From assembly GCF_028209625.1 (NCBI RefSeq), contig NZ_JAQLDU010000011.1, positions 1-64,000 of the forward strand: 64,000 bases of DNA, in the 5' to 3' direction. This document shows positions 9,455 to 17,869 of this stretch, one piece after another. The first letter of the stretch is position 1; each line of letters opens with the position of its first letter. The notes beneath the pieces were generated by a model that was not told the DNA's origin, searched no databases, and was given only the letters and a program-made list of their open reading frames with translations. The position numbers were made by a program, and so were the translations under genes. Origin of the DNA: Collinsella aerofaciens (lineage in GTDB: Bacteria > Actinomycetota > Coriobacteriia > Coriobacteriales > Coriobacteriaceae).

Positions 9455-9556
9455 GACGGGCATTGTCACACATCCCCATGAAGTTGCGGTGGAATAGGGG
9501 CTGTTGTTTTGGCGTCTAGAGCCCCCATTTAGTCCCTATTTCACCGCAACTTAAAA
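9455..9556. repeat. Palindromic repeat element, copy A
   Basis: A 102-bp element almost identical to 11355-11454. A leader with GGGCATTGTCACACA is followed by a long imperfect palindrome at 9481-9552 whose arms are AAGTTGCGGTGGAATAGGG and CCCTATTTCACCGCAACTT; an inner pair GGGGCT/AGCCCC can extend it. Relative to copy B it has a 3-bp insertion in the loop. It sits just upstream of cutC and extends that frame spuriously. Non-coding, likely a REP- or MITE-like sequence. Confidence 0.85.
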
Positions 9557-9682
9557 GAACCCTAGGGAGATCAGTGCGACTGGCCGAAAAATGTTGCCGA
9601 TGGTGAATGTTGCGCAACATGATTCGCGAATCTTAGGCAACCATGGCAGTATCGACATTCGTATCCAGAGGAAAGGATTGCC

Positions 9683-11263
9683 ATGTTTAAGAGCATCCAA
9701 AAGAGCGGAAGGATCGCAGCAGTCGCCATCGGCCTCCTCGCGGCACTGTCCCCGCTCGCAGCCCCTCCCGCAGCATTAGCCGGCGGCAGCGTACCGACGC
9801 CTGAGCTCGAGAAGTCGTACAGCTTTAAGACCAGCAGCGACCACTCGTATGTCAGCCACTTAGATTTAGACTCAGGGTATTGTTACCTGTTTGACCGTGA
9901 AGACAAAAACAGCGTGAAAAAAGTATCCCTCATCAATTTGGACGACGGCAGCACAACCCCCGTTGACGTCCCAAAGAAAAGCCTCGATTCGATGAACGTG
10001 TCGTGGGATGGTCAGCTGCTTTGGATAGAAGGCTCCAACCTGGTCGTCTTCTCTCCTGAAAAGAAAAGACAGTCGGTCCATTCGCTCGAACCAGGAAAAT
10101 ACACTCAGGACTATGCTTTTATTAGTGAAAACGGAGAAACGGCATGTGTTATTCAGCACGATTCCGATGATAACCATTCGTATGCACTTTATGATCTTAA
10201 GACTGATAACAAGATGCAGGTGGACCACACAGAAAGCGATTGGTCGTGGGTAGCACTTTCGAAAGATGGAAACTACTTTTACATCGTGTCGACCAATGCG
10301 GATAAATCCACCGTCACTCTGAAAGTGTTCGACATTAAAACAGGCTCGACCAAATCAAACACCACTAAAGTAAATAAAATAACAGACAGCGTCGAAATAT
10401 ACTCAATATTGCAACTCCCGGACTCAGAAGACCTTATTCTTCAAGGTGACTCCTTTTTGATTAAAGCCGACCGCGACGCCAACCTGAGTACCATATTCAA
10501 TGACGAGGATCACGCTTTTGCCAATGGATATTCATCTTCCGGATCATGCAATTACTACCCCGTTTATCTTAGCAATGGCTCCGGCGACCTTTTCGACGAC
10601 AGCTATTACCTGAATTTACAGAAGGCAAACCTCGGCGTCATCGATTTGCAAAATGGGAACACTATCAGCTCGATTGCCTTCCCCTTTGGCGATGGTGACC
10701 TCTGCGACATTTCGCATAATGGCGGTGTCTTACTTGGAAGATACACAGACGATGACAGGTCCTCAGCATGCCTAGTCGATGCTCAAACCGGAGCAAAGAG
10801 CGAGTTTGATTCTCATTGGTGCAGCCCTTATTTCATGAACGGCGATCGCGAGATTTGGACTGATTATTACGACGACGATGACCCCACCACGCTTCACGTG
10901 AACATCTACAAGTCGAACATTCCCCATTCACTACCCGATGATGTTCTCTACTTTGTCCAGACTCACCTGCCGTTTGTCATTGGCGGTGGCGTGGCGATCA
11001 TCCTCATCATCGGTGGCACGATTGTTGTCCTTTGCATCCGCAAGAAGCGTGCGAAGGCCGCGAACGGCGCGGTAGCTGCAGCGCCTAAACCCCAGCGCAA
11101 GCAGCGTCGCCGCCAGAAGCGCGCCCAGCTCAACGTCGCAGTGCCCACAGCACCGGGAATGCCAGTAAACCCGACCGAGCCCGCCCGCTTCTGCCGTCAC
11201 TGCGGAACCCAGCTTGTGCCCGAAGCTCAGTTCTGCCCCACATGCGGACAAAAGGTAGACTAG
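9683..11263 (+). CDS. Exported propeller-like protein with TM anchor and zinc ribbon
   Basis: A 526-residue protein I cannot assign to a named family. Residues 1-34 form a signal peptide (AAVAIGLLAALSPLAAPPAA core). Residues about 40-420 hold repeated WD40/YVTN-like strands such as DSGYCYLFDRED, VSWDGQLLWIEG and SHNGGVLLGRYTDDD, suggesting an extracellular beta-propeller. A single membrane segment follows at about 430-452, then a basic stretch KKRAKAANGA and a C-terminal zinc ribbon with CRHCG and CPTCG. Topology is therefore outside propeller, inside zinc ribbon, the reverse of the usual N-terminal zinc-ribbon membrane proteins. The middle of the gene is visibly more AT-rich than its neighbours, and the gene is bracketed by two direct copies of a palindromic repeat, suggesting acquisition. 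ATG 9683 follows GAGGAAAGG. Confidence 0.7.
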   Translation: MFKSIQKSGRIAAVAIGLLAALSPLAAPPAALAGGSVPTPELEKSYSFKTSSDHSYVSHLDLDSGYCYLFDREDKNSVKKVSLINLDDGSTTPVDVPKKSLDSMNVSWDGQLLWIEGSNLVVFSPEKKRQSVHSLEPGKYTQDYAFISENGETACVIQHDSDDNHSYALYDLKTDNKMQVDHTESDWSWVALSKDGNYFYIVSTNADKSTVTLKVFDIKTGSTKSNTTKVNKITDSVEIYSILQLPDSEDLILQGDSFLIKADRDANLSTIFNDEDHAFANGYSSSGSCNYYPVYLSNGSGDLFDDSYYLNLQKANLGVIDLQNGNTISSIAFPFGDGDLCDISHNGGVLLGRYTDDDRSSACLVDAQTGAKSEFDSHWCSPYFMNGDREIWTDYYDDDDPTTLHVNIYKSNIPHSLPDDVLYFVQTHLPFVIGGGVAIILIIGGTIVVLCIRKKRAKAANGAVAAAPKPQRKQRRRQKRAQLNVAVPTAPGMPVNPTEPARFCRHCGTQLVPEAQFCPTCGQKVD

Positions 11264-11291
11264 CGAACAAAACCCGATAGACCTCAACCGC

Positions 11292-11329
11292 CAAGGCCCC
11301 GTTCCGAAACGCTCCAGAACGGGGCATTG
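11292..11329 (+). terminator. Hairpin after the exported propeller gene
   Basis: GCCCCGTTC at 11296-11304 pairs with GAACGGGGC at 11317-11325, with CCAA/TTGG extending the stem imperfectly. It lies 28 bp past the stop of the plus-strand gene. There is no clear T-run, so it may be a weak terminator or an RNA-stabilising structure. Confidence 0.4.
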
Positions 11330-11354
11330 GCTTGATGCAAGGGTAGCTAATCTG

Positions 11355-11454
11355 GGACGGGCATTGTCACACACCCCCATGAAGTTGCGGTGGAATAGGG
11401 GCTGTTTTGGCGTCTAGAGCCCCCATTTAGTCCCTATTTCACCGCAACTTAAAA
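11355..11454. repeat. Palindromic repeat element, copy B
   Basis: Second copy of the element seen at 9455-9556, in the same orientation; the palindrome is at 11382-11450. The two copies differ by about one substitution and a 3-bp indel over the shared hundred bases. Together they bracket the exported propeller gene as direct repeats. Confidence 0.85.
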
Positions 11455-11487
11455 AGGGGCGCTGACCGGGATAGTCAGCGCCCCTTT
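11451..11487 (-). terminator. Terminator of the liv operon
   Basis: AAAGGGGCGCTGAC at 11453-11466 pairs with GTCAGCGCCCCTTT at 11474-11487. Read on the minus strand the 14-bp stem is followed by a run of five T (11455-11451). It starts 11 bp after the livF stop, a strong rho-independent terminator. Confidence 0.85.
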
Positions 11488-11497
11488 GTTGAATGGA

Positions 11498-12211
11498 TTA
11501 ACCACCAAGATAGGCTTTGCGGACGTTATCGTCGTGCAGGAGCTCTTGGCCGGTGCCGGTCATGGTGATCTTGCCGGTCTCGAGCACGTAGCCGCGCGTG
11601 GCGATCGAGAGCGCCATCTGGGCGTTTTGCTCGACCAGAAGCACCGTGGTGCCGGCCTTGTGCAGGTCCTCGACAATCTGGAAGATCTGCTCAATCAGAA
11701 TCGGCGCCAGGCCCATGGAAGGCTCGTCGAGCATGAGCAGCTTGGGGTTGCTCATAAGGGCGCGGCCCATGACGAGCATCTGCTGCTCGCCGCCCGAAAG
11801 GGTGCCGGCGACCTGGCGACGGCGCTCCTTAAGGCGCGGGAACTGCTCGTAGACGCGCTCAAGACCCGGAGCAACCGTGGACTTGGGCTGTGTATAGGCA
11901 CCCATCTCCAGGTTCTCCTCGACCGTCATCTGCAAAAAGGCGCGACGGCCCTCGGGAACCTGGGCCAGGCCCTTGCCCACCAACTTGTCGGCAGGCGAAT
12001 GGGTAATGTCCTCGCCCATAAACTTGATGGAGCCGGTCTTGGAACGCAACAGGCCCGAGACGGTTTTAAGCGTTGTAGACTTGCCGGCACCGTTCGCGCC
12101 AATCAAGGCCACGATCTCGCCCTCGTTGACGTTAAAGGAGATGTCCTTGATGGCGTGGATGGCGCCGTACCAGACGTTGATGTTGTAGACGGAAAGCATC
12201 GGCTCTGCCAT
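11498..12211 (-). CDS. livF: Branched-chain amino acid ABC transporter ATPase LivF
   Basis: A 237-residue ABC ATPase with Walker A GANGAGKST (about residue 37), signature LSGGEQQML, Walker B LLMLDEPSMGLAP and switch histidine region LLVEQNAQMA. The short length and SMGLAP tail of Walker B are typical of LivF, one of the two ATPases that drive leucine/isoleucine/valine uptake through LivHM. Its ATG at 12211 immediately follows the livG stop (TAA at 12212), so the pair is translated together. It is the last gene of the operon and is followed by a strong terminator. Confidence 0.93.
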   Translation of the reverse strand: MAEPMLSVYNINVWYGAIHAIKDISFNVNEGEIVALIGANGAGKSTTLKTVSGLLRSKTGSIKFMGEDITHSPADKLVGKGLAQVPEGRRAFLQMTVEENLEMGAYTQPKSTVAPGLERVYEQFPRLKERRRQVAGTLSGGEQQMLVMGRALMSNPKLLMLDEPSMGLAPILIEQIFQIVEDLHKAGTTVLLVEQNAQMALSIATRGYVLETGKITMTGTGQELLHDDNVRKAYLGG

Positions 12212-13072
12212 TTAGTTCTCCCCCTTATCCTGCTTGCCCAGATACGCCTCGATAACGGCGTCGTTGTTCTGGATTTCCTCGGCCGTGCCCTTGGCGATGA
12301 CCTTACCAAAGTTGAGCACGCAGATGCCCTCGCAGATGTTCATGACGAGCGACATATCATGTTCGATAAGCATGATGGCGATGCCAAAGGTGTCGCGGAT
12401 CTTGACGATGTTCTCCATGAGCTCGGCAGTCTCGGACGGGTTCATGCCGGCGGCAGGCTCGTCGAGCAGCAGCAGCTTGGGGTTGGTAGCAAGCGCGCGG
12501 ACGATCTCCAGACGACGCTGGGCGCCGTAAGGCAGCGAGCCGGCCTGCTCGTTTGCCAGATGCTCCATATCAAAGATGGACAGCAGCTCCATGGCGCGCT
12601 CGTGAGCAGCCTTCTCGTGCTTCCAATACGTCGGCAGGCGCAGCACGCCCTCAAAACCGGAATAGCGCTCCTGGTTGTGCAGACCGACCTTGACGTTGTC
12701 CTCCACCGTCATGGTGTTGAACAGGCGGATGTTCTGGAAGGTACGAGCAATACCCATGCGGTTGACCTGATAGACCGACTTGCCCGAGGTGTCCTCACCG
12801 TCGAGCAGGATGGTACCGTGCGTGGGCTGGTACACCTTGGTGAGCAGGTTGAAGACCGTGGTCTTACCGGCGCCGTTGGGGCCAATCAGACCGGCAATCT
12901 CGGTCTTGCCGATGGTCAGGCTAAAGTCGTCGACCGCCTTGAGGCCGCCGAATTCAATGCCCAGGTGGATGCACTCGAGTGCCGGGCGCTGGCCCAGGTC
13001 GCGATCGGGAACGATGGCGCCAGAAGGATACGGGACCATCTTGCCCTTGTTGAACTCAAACTTACTGGGCAT
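12212..13072 (-). CDS. livG: Branched-chain amino acid ABC transporter ATPase LivG
   Basis: A 286-residue ABC ATPase with Walker A GPNGAGKTT, the LivG-type signature LPYGAQRRLEIV in place of a canonical LSGGQ, and Walker B LLLLDEPAAGMNP. LivG members also carry the inserted helical stretch seen here around FNTMTVEDNVKVGLHNQ. ATG 13072 (MPSKFEF) is chosen over the upstream in-frame ATG at 13099 because AAGGAGGTGG precedes it by about seven bases. The start overlaps the 3' end of livM by 11 bp, giving translational coupling inside the transporter operon. Confidence 0.93.
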   Translation of the reverse strand: MPSKFEFNKGKMVPYPSGAIVPDRDLGQRPALECIHLGIEFGGLKAVDDFSLTIGKTEIAGLIGPNGAGKTTVFNLLTKVYQPTHGTILLDGEDTSGKSVYQVNRMGIARTFQNIRLFNTMTVEDNVKVGLHNQERYSGFEGVLRLPTYWKHEKAAHERAMELLSIFDMEHLANEQAGSLPYGAQRRLEIVRALATNPKLLLLDEPAAGMNPSETAELMENIVKIRDTFGIAIMLIEHDMSLVMNICEGICVLNFGKVIAKGTAEEIQNNDAVIEAYLGKQDKGEN

Positions 13073-14141
13073 CGGCTGCCACCTCCTTCTTGGAAGCAAA
13101 GCGGTCCTTAATGCGTGCGAAGAACGCCTTGAGCTGCGGGTTGTTGGTAAAGATCATGACCAGAATCAGCACAATGGCATAGATGAGCATGCGGTAGTCC
13201 GAGAACTGACGGAGCAGCTCGGGAAGCACCGTGAGCAACGCCGCCGCGATGACGGAGCCGCGCATATTGCCCAGACCGCCCAGGACCACGAACACCAGGA
13301 TGAGGATGGACGTGTTGAAGTCGAACTTGGTGGCGGAGAGCTGCGAGAAGTTACCGCCGAAGAGAGCTCCGGCAGCACCGGCGAGGGCAGCGGAAACCAC
13401 GAAGGCGATCATGCGGTACTCGGTGACGGAGATGCCTACGGACTCGGCCGCAATCTTGTTATCGCGCACGGCCATAATGGCACGGCCGGTACGGCTGCGA
13501 ACCAGGTTGAGCACGATCACGAGCGCGACCATGACCAGGATGGCGCCGGCAAGGAAGGTCGAATAGGTCGACACGCCCGATGCGCCCTGCGCGCCCTTGA
13601 TGATGGCGGTGCCGTCCTCGAGCAGGTGCAGGTCGTCGATCGTGGAGTTACCCGTGATGTTAAAGATCACATGCAGGCCGCGGGAGTCGACGCCCACGAT
13701 AAGGCAGGTGACGATCTCTTTGATGATCTCGCCAAAAGCTAGGGTCACAATGGCCAGATAGTCGCCGCTCAGGCGCAGGACCGGGATGCCGATCAGGAAG
13801 CCCAGAATGGCGGCAGCGATGGCGCCGACCACGATACTGACGATCAGGCGCACCGGATCGGAAGGAACGGCGCTCTCGAGGGCGACCGCGGTGACGATGC
13901 CCGTGTAGGCACCGACGCTCATAAAGCCCGCATGGCCCAGCGACAAGTCGCCCGCGATGCCGACGACGAGGTTGAGCGAGATGGCCATGACGATGTAGGC
14001 CGTGATGGGGACCAGCTGACCGGCGATCATGCGCGGAATCATGTGGTTGGACTGCATAAAGAACACGATGGCGAACGCCACAAGGCACATGGCGTACGTA
14101 ACAAAGTCGTGACGCGTCTGCTTATCTTTAAGAAACTTCAT
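13062..14141 (-). CDS. livM: Branched-chain amino acid ABC transporter permease LivM
   Basis: A 359-residue permease with about nine membrane segments and the cytoplasmic coupling loop typical of LivM (SRTGRAIMAVRDNKIAAESVGI, residues within the middle third, EAA-like). With LivH it forms the membrane channel for leucine, isoleucine and valine. ATG 14141 (MKFLKDKQ) is preferred; a GTG at 14150 directly after the livH stop is an alternative because the spacing of AGGTGAG to the ATG is tight. The 3' end overlaps livG. Confidence 0.92.
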   Translation of the reverse strand: MKFLKDKQTRHDFVTYAMCLVAFAIVFFMQSNHMIPRMIAGQLVPITAYIVMAISLNLVVGIAGDLSLGHAGFMSVGAYTGIVTAVALESAVPSDPVRLIVSIVVGAIAAAILGFLIGIPVLRLSGDYLAIVTLAFGEIIKEIVTCLIVGVDSRGLHVIFNITGNSTIDDLHLLEDGTAIIKGAQGASGVSTYSTFLAGAILVMVALVIVLNLVRSRTGRAIMAVRDNKIAAESVGISVTEYRMIAFVVSAALAGAAGALFGGNFSQLSATKFDFNTSILILVFVVLGGLGNMRGSVIAAALLTVLPELLRQFSDYRMLIYAIVLILVMIFTNNPQLKAFFARIKDRFASKKEVAADAQ

Positions 14142-14150
14142 AACGCTCAC

Positions 14151-15032
14151 CTACACCTTCTCGGGGACGTACTTGCCCAAGAGGCCGGCAGGCTTGACGA
14201 GCAGGACGATGATCAAAACACCAAAGACGATGGAGTTGGCAAGGCTCGTGGAAATGTATGCCTGCGCCATCGCCTCGATGATGCCGATGAGAATGCCGCC
14301 GACAAAGGCACCGGGGATGGAGCCGATGCCGCCGAAAACGGCGGCGTCGAAGGCCTTGATGCCAGGCATGGCGCCCGTGGTGGGCTGCAGGACCGGCGAG
14401 TAGGAGCACAGGAGCACACCGGCGATGGCGGCAAGGGCGGAGCCGATGGCAAAGGTCATCGAAATAGTGCGATTGACGTTGATGCCCATGAGCTGAGCGG
14501 CGGCCTTGTCCTCGGACACGGCGCGCATGGCCTTGCCCATCTTGGTCTTACCTGTAAAGAACATCAGACCGGCCATGATAACCAGACAGGCGACGATGGT
14601 GACGAGCGAAACGGCGCTTACGTTGAACTTGGCCAAGAACTCCGGCACCGGGAAGGTGACGAGCGAAGTGAAATTCTTGGGCGTGGCGCCCCACAGAAGC
14701 TGCGCGGCGTTCTGCAGGAAGTAGGACACGCCGATGGCCGTGATCAGAACGGCCAGCGGGCCTGCTTGGCGCAGCGGCTTATAGGCCAGACCCTCAATGA
14801 GAACACCGAGAACCGTGCAGACCACGCAAGAGAGAATTACAGATGTCCAGCCCGGGAGGCCGAGATACGACGTGGCGCAGAACGAGACATAGGCACCGAC
14901 CATGATGACGTCGCCGTGAGCGAAGTTCAGCATCTTGGCGATACCGTAGACCATGGTGTAGCCCAACGCGATGATGGCGTAGACGCTGCCCATGGACAGG
15001 CCGTTGACCAGGTATTGGATAAAGACCGTCAT
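14151..15032 (-). CDS. livH: Branched-chain amino acid ABC transporter permease LivH
   Basis: A 293-residue permease with eight or so membrane segments. LivH hallmarks are YLVNGLSMGSVYAIIALGY at the start, the motif LNFAHGDVIMVGAY in the second segment, and the coupling loop MRAVSEDKAAAQLMGINV. ATG 15032 (MTVFIQYL) is preferred because AGGGGG lies nine bases upstream; the frame is open to 15125 but the extra residues are polar and unlike LivH. It is separated from the binding-protein gene by about 140 bp that contain a hairpin. Confidence 0.92.
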   Translation of the reverse strand: MTVFIQYLVNGLSMGSVYAIIALGYTMVYGIAKMLNFAHGDVIMVGAYVSFCATSYLGLPGWTSVILSCVVCTVLGVLIEGLAYKPLRQAGPLAVLITAIGVSYFLQNAAQLLWGATPKNFTSLVTFPVPEFLAKFNVSAVSLVTIVACLVIMAGLMFFTGKTKMGKAMRAVSEDKAAAQLMGINVNRTISMTFAIGSALAAIAGVLLCSYSPVLQPTTGAMPGIKAFDAAVFGGIGSIPGAFVGGILIGIIEAMAQAYISTSLANSIVFGVLIIVLLVKPAGLLGKYVPEKV

Positions 15033-15080
15033 GTTCCACATCCCCCTTTCGAATAGGTTTCCAGTTGATGTATGAAACAG

Positions 15081-15140
15081 GGACGTTACATCGTCCCTAG
15101 ATACCAAGCAAGCAGGGAAGGCCAAAACCTCCCCTGCTTG
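15081..15140 (-). promoter_or_regulatory. Hairpins between binding-protein gene and livH
   Basis: CAAGCAGGG at 15109-15117 pairs with CCCTGCTTG at 15132-15140, and GGACG/CGTCC form a smaller hairpin at 15081-15096. There is no T-run on the minus strand. Such structures between a binding-protein gene and its permease genes commonly stabilise the upstream message so that binding protein is made in excess; that role is inferred. Confidence 0.5.
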
Positions 15141-15171
15141 GGATCAAAACCGCTCTATGTAAGGCGGTCTA

Positions 15172-16359
15172 TTAGGCCTGTACGTACTTACCGTCGGTGA
15201 TAACGTACGCCGTGGGGTCCTTCTGGACCTGGCCCTTATCGTTCCAGGTGAGCTTGCCGGTCAGACCGTCAACGGTAATGTTGCGCATGGCCTCGGGCAG
15301 TTTCTCGGCGACTTCGGTCGGATCGGCGTCGACGCCAAGGCCGGCCTCCTTGAGGGCCTCGGCCACCGCGTGCACGCCGTCGTAGGCGTCGGCGGCAAAC
15401 TGGTCGGGGGTATCGCCGTACTTATCCTTGTAAGCGTTGACAAAGTCGGCGTTCTTCTCGTCGTCGGCGGAGAACGGGGTCATGAGCAGCAGACCCTCGG
15501 CAAGAGAGGTGTCGAAGCCCTCAACGCCCAGGATGCCGTCCATGCCGTCGCAGCCCATCATCTTGACGTCGTAGCCCATGTCCTTGGCGTTCTTGAGCAG
15601 GACCGAGGCCGGGGTGTAGTAGATCGGCGCGAAGATCATCGTCGCGCCGGCCTGCTTGGCCTTGGTCAGCTGGTTGGTAAAGCTCGTGGCGGAGTCGTCC
15701 TTAAAGGTCTCCTCGTCGACGATCTCGAGCTTGGACTCAGCGGCCTGAGCCTTAAAGGCGTCTGCGACACCCGAAGAATAGGCATCGCCGGAGTTGTAGA
15801 ACAGCACGAACTTCTCGTCTGCATACTTCTGCGCCAGGAACTTGGCAGCGTTGACGCCCTGGTTGGGGTCGGTAAAGCAAACCTGGAAGACACAGTCCTT
15901 GCCGTCGGTGACGTCCTCGGAGGACGCAGACGGGGTAATCATGAACGTCTTGGGGTCGTTACCGCACTCGGCGGCAACGGCAACCGAAGAGCCCGTGGTG
16001 GTCGGGCCGACGAGGGCCTGCATGCCCCAGTCGAGCAGGGTGTTGAAGGCGTTGACGGCCTTCTCGCCGTCGGCCTGGTCGTCCTCGGCCTTGCTGGCAA
16101 GCGGCAGGTCCTTGGTCGAGAAGTCCTTGCAGCCAAGCTCGACGGCCTGGGTAACGGACTTACCGTAGGACGCATTGGCACCGGTCAGCGGGCCGATGGT
16201 GCCGATCTTAAACGAAGCATCGCTCGCAGCGGAACCGCTGTCGCCGCCGTTGGAGGAGCAGCCAGCTAGAATGGACATCGCCCCCAGACCTGCTGCGCTC
16301 GCGATAACGCTCCTGCGATTCATAACAGGGTTCAATGACTTACCGGTGAGGCTCGACAT
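15172..16359 (-). CDS. livJ: Branched-chain amino acid ABC transporter substrate-binding lipoprotein
   Basis: A 395-residue periplasmic-binding-fold protein (type 1 Leu/Ile/Val family). It has a twin-positive N-terminus and a lipobox ILAGC with the lipidated cysteine at about residue 34, so it is anchored outside the membrane. Family text includes FKIGTIGPLTGANASYGKS, ALVGPTTTGSSVAVA and FMITPSASSEDVT. It delivers branched-chain amino acids or related ligands to LivHMGF encoded just downstream. ATG 16359 follows GAGAGGAGAGCCGC. The decayed gene at 16631-17618 is a close tandem paralogue: long stretches are identical, for example IYYTPASVLLKNAKDMG. Confidence 0.93.
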   Translation of the reverse strand: MSSLTGKSLNPVMNRRSVIASAAGLGAMSILAGCSSNGGDSGSAASDASFKIGTIGPLTGANASYGKSVTQAVELGCKDFSTKDLPLASKAEDDQADGEKAVNAFNTLLDWGMQALVGPTTTGSSVAVAAECGNDPKTFMITPSASSEDVTDGKDCVFQVCFTDPNQGVNAAKFLAQKYADEKFVLFYNSGDAYSSGVADAFKAQAAESKLEIVDEETFKDDSATSFTNQLTKAKQAGATMIFAPIYYTPASVLLKNAKDMGYDVKMMGCDGMDGILGVEGFDTSLAEGLLLMTPFSADDEKNADFVNAYKDKYGDTPDQFAADAYDGVHAVAEALKEAGLGVDADPTEVAEKLPEAMRNITVDGLTGKLTWNDKGQVQKDPTAYVITDGKYVQA

Positions 16360-16454
16360 GCGGCTCTCCTCTCAAATCTCGTCGGGTTTCGGTTGCCCGA
16401 CAGGCCATCCTTCGCCGTGTTCGGCGTTCGCAAAATAGTAGACGCTTTAGTTGA

Positions 16455-16481
16455 GAAAAGTGGCGATTATTTCAACTTTTC
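16455..16481. promoter_or_regulatory. Inverted repeat upstream of the liv operon
   Basis: GAAAAGT at 16455-16461 and ACTTTTC at 16475-16481 form a 7-bp inverted repeat in the AT-rich 270-bp gap upstream of the binding-protein gene. It could be an operator for the operon, or a weak terminator of the decayed upstream gene. No convincing promoter hexamers were found. Confidence 0.3.
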
Positions 16482-16630
16482 TTTTGTTTTGTCCGTTTAT
16501 CCATAATTATGCGTATTTCTATTGGTTTATGCAGTTTAGCCACTTTATTGTGTGAAAGTAATGTTTCCATTCCGTTACAAGCGCCCTTGCCCTGATTAAA
16601 ACAGCCTCACCGGTCGCGTTTTGTACGCAC

Positions 16631-17618
16631 CTAGGCGGCGATGTACTTGCCGTCCTGAATCACATAGGCCGTAGCGGGCTTTTCAACCTGCCCTTTGTCG
16701 TTCCACGTCAGCTCGCCCGTCAGGCCCTCGATTTTGATCTTGCGCATGGCCTTGGCAAGGTCGCCGGCAATGTCGGCGCCGTCGGCCGTAATGTCGATGT
16801 CTGCCTTATCGATAGCCTCGACAATCGCATGGACGCAGTCATAGGCATCGGCGGCGAACTGGTTGGGCGTCTCGTCGTAGGCGTCCTTATAGGCCTTGAC
16901 GAAGTCGGCGTTCTTCTCATCGTCGGCAGAGAACGGGGTCATGAGCAGCACGCCCTCGGCAAGAGAGGTATCGAAGCCCTCAACGGAGAGCAGACCGTCC
17001 ATGCCGTCGGTGCCCATGAGGGTCATGTCGCAGCCCATGTCCTTGGCGTTCTTGAGCAGGACGGACGCCGGCGTGTAGTAGATCGGCGCAAAGATAAGCG
17101 TGGCGCCGGCCTCCTTGGCCTTGGTGAGCTGGTTGGTAAAGCTCGTGGAAGAGTCGTCCTTAAAGGTCTCGGTATCGACGATGTCGAGCTTGGATGCCTT
17201 GGCCTGCTCGGCAAAAGCGTCGGCAACGCCCGAGCTATACGTATCGCCGGAGTTGTAGAACAGGGCGATCTTGGCGTCTGCATACTTCTCGGCCAAGAAC
17301 TTCGCGGCGCTGGCACCCATGGTGGGATCGGTGAAGCAAACCTGAAAGACCGTTGTCTTATCCTTGGTCACGTCGAGCGACGAGGCCGAAGGCGTGACCA
17401 TGAGCATATCGTCGGCAATCTCGCCCGAGACGGCGACGGCAGCACCGGTGGTGACGGGTCAGAGGGCCGATAACGCCAATCTTGAAGGTCTTGCCGTCAT
17501 CGGCGGAGCCGCCGTCCGAGCCACCCGACGAACAACCAGCGAGTGCCGCGGTGCTGCCGAGCGCCGCGGCGCCGGCGAGAAAGTTCCTTCGGCTGAGCGT
17601 GCTGTTGATGTTGAACAT
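16631..17618 (-). pseudogene. Decayed liv substrate-binding protein gene (deletion plus frameshift)
   Basis: Two frames together encode a paralogue of the adjacent LivJ-type lipoprotein. The first (from ATG 17618) gives the signal peptide, lipobox ALAGCSS and KTFKIGVIGPLT; the second, ending at 16631, resumes at TTGAAVAVSG and runs to the normal C-terminus. Comparison with the intact neighbour shows about 60 residues missing between GPLT and TTTG, with the reading frame lost at the junction near 17455-17465. The shifted first frame stops at 17358. No start in the second frame would restore export, so the product is probably dead, unless the sequence itself is wrong here. Confidence 0.85.
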
Positions 17619-17869
17619 GGTGTCCCCCTTTTTCGCTGGCCGCAGTGCGGCCGTCTTGCGGTACGGGGCAAACCTTATGGCGCAAACGTTGACAGTTTGT
17701 TACGGAGTTCCGTTTGTAGCGAGCATGTTTCCAATGTTTCCGCAGCGTTTCGGGGGTGCCGTTTTGTGCGACTCCTGTTGCCTGGCGAGCACGCGCCCTC
17801 GGTTCACGCTAGAATGCACTCAACCTTTAAGCGGTTAATCCATCCATAAGATGCACGAAGGAGCTATCT

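Noticed and set aside
9423..9479. N-terminal extension of CutC
   Set aside because: The added 19 residues are encoded by the palindromic repeat element, and the same text appears at copy B, where it precedes no cutC; the internal ATG has a proper ribosome site.
11486..13111. 541-codon plus-strand frame opposite livF and livG
   Set aside because: Antisense shadow; the two ATPases have complete motifs on the minus strand.
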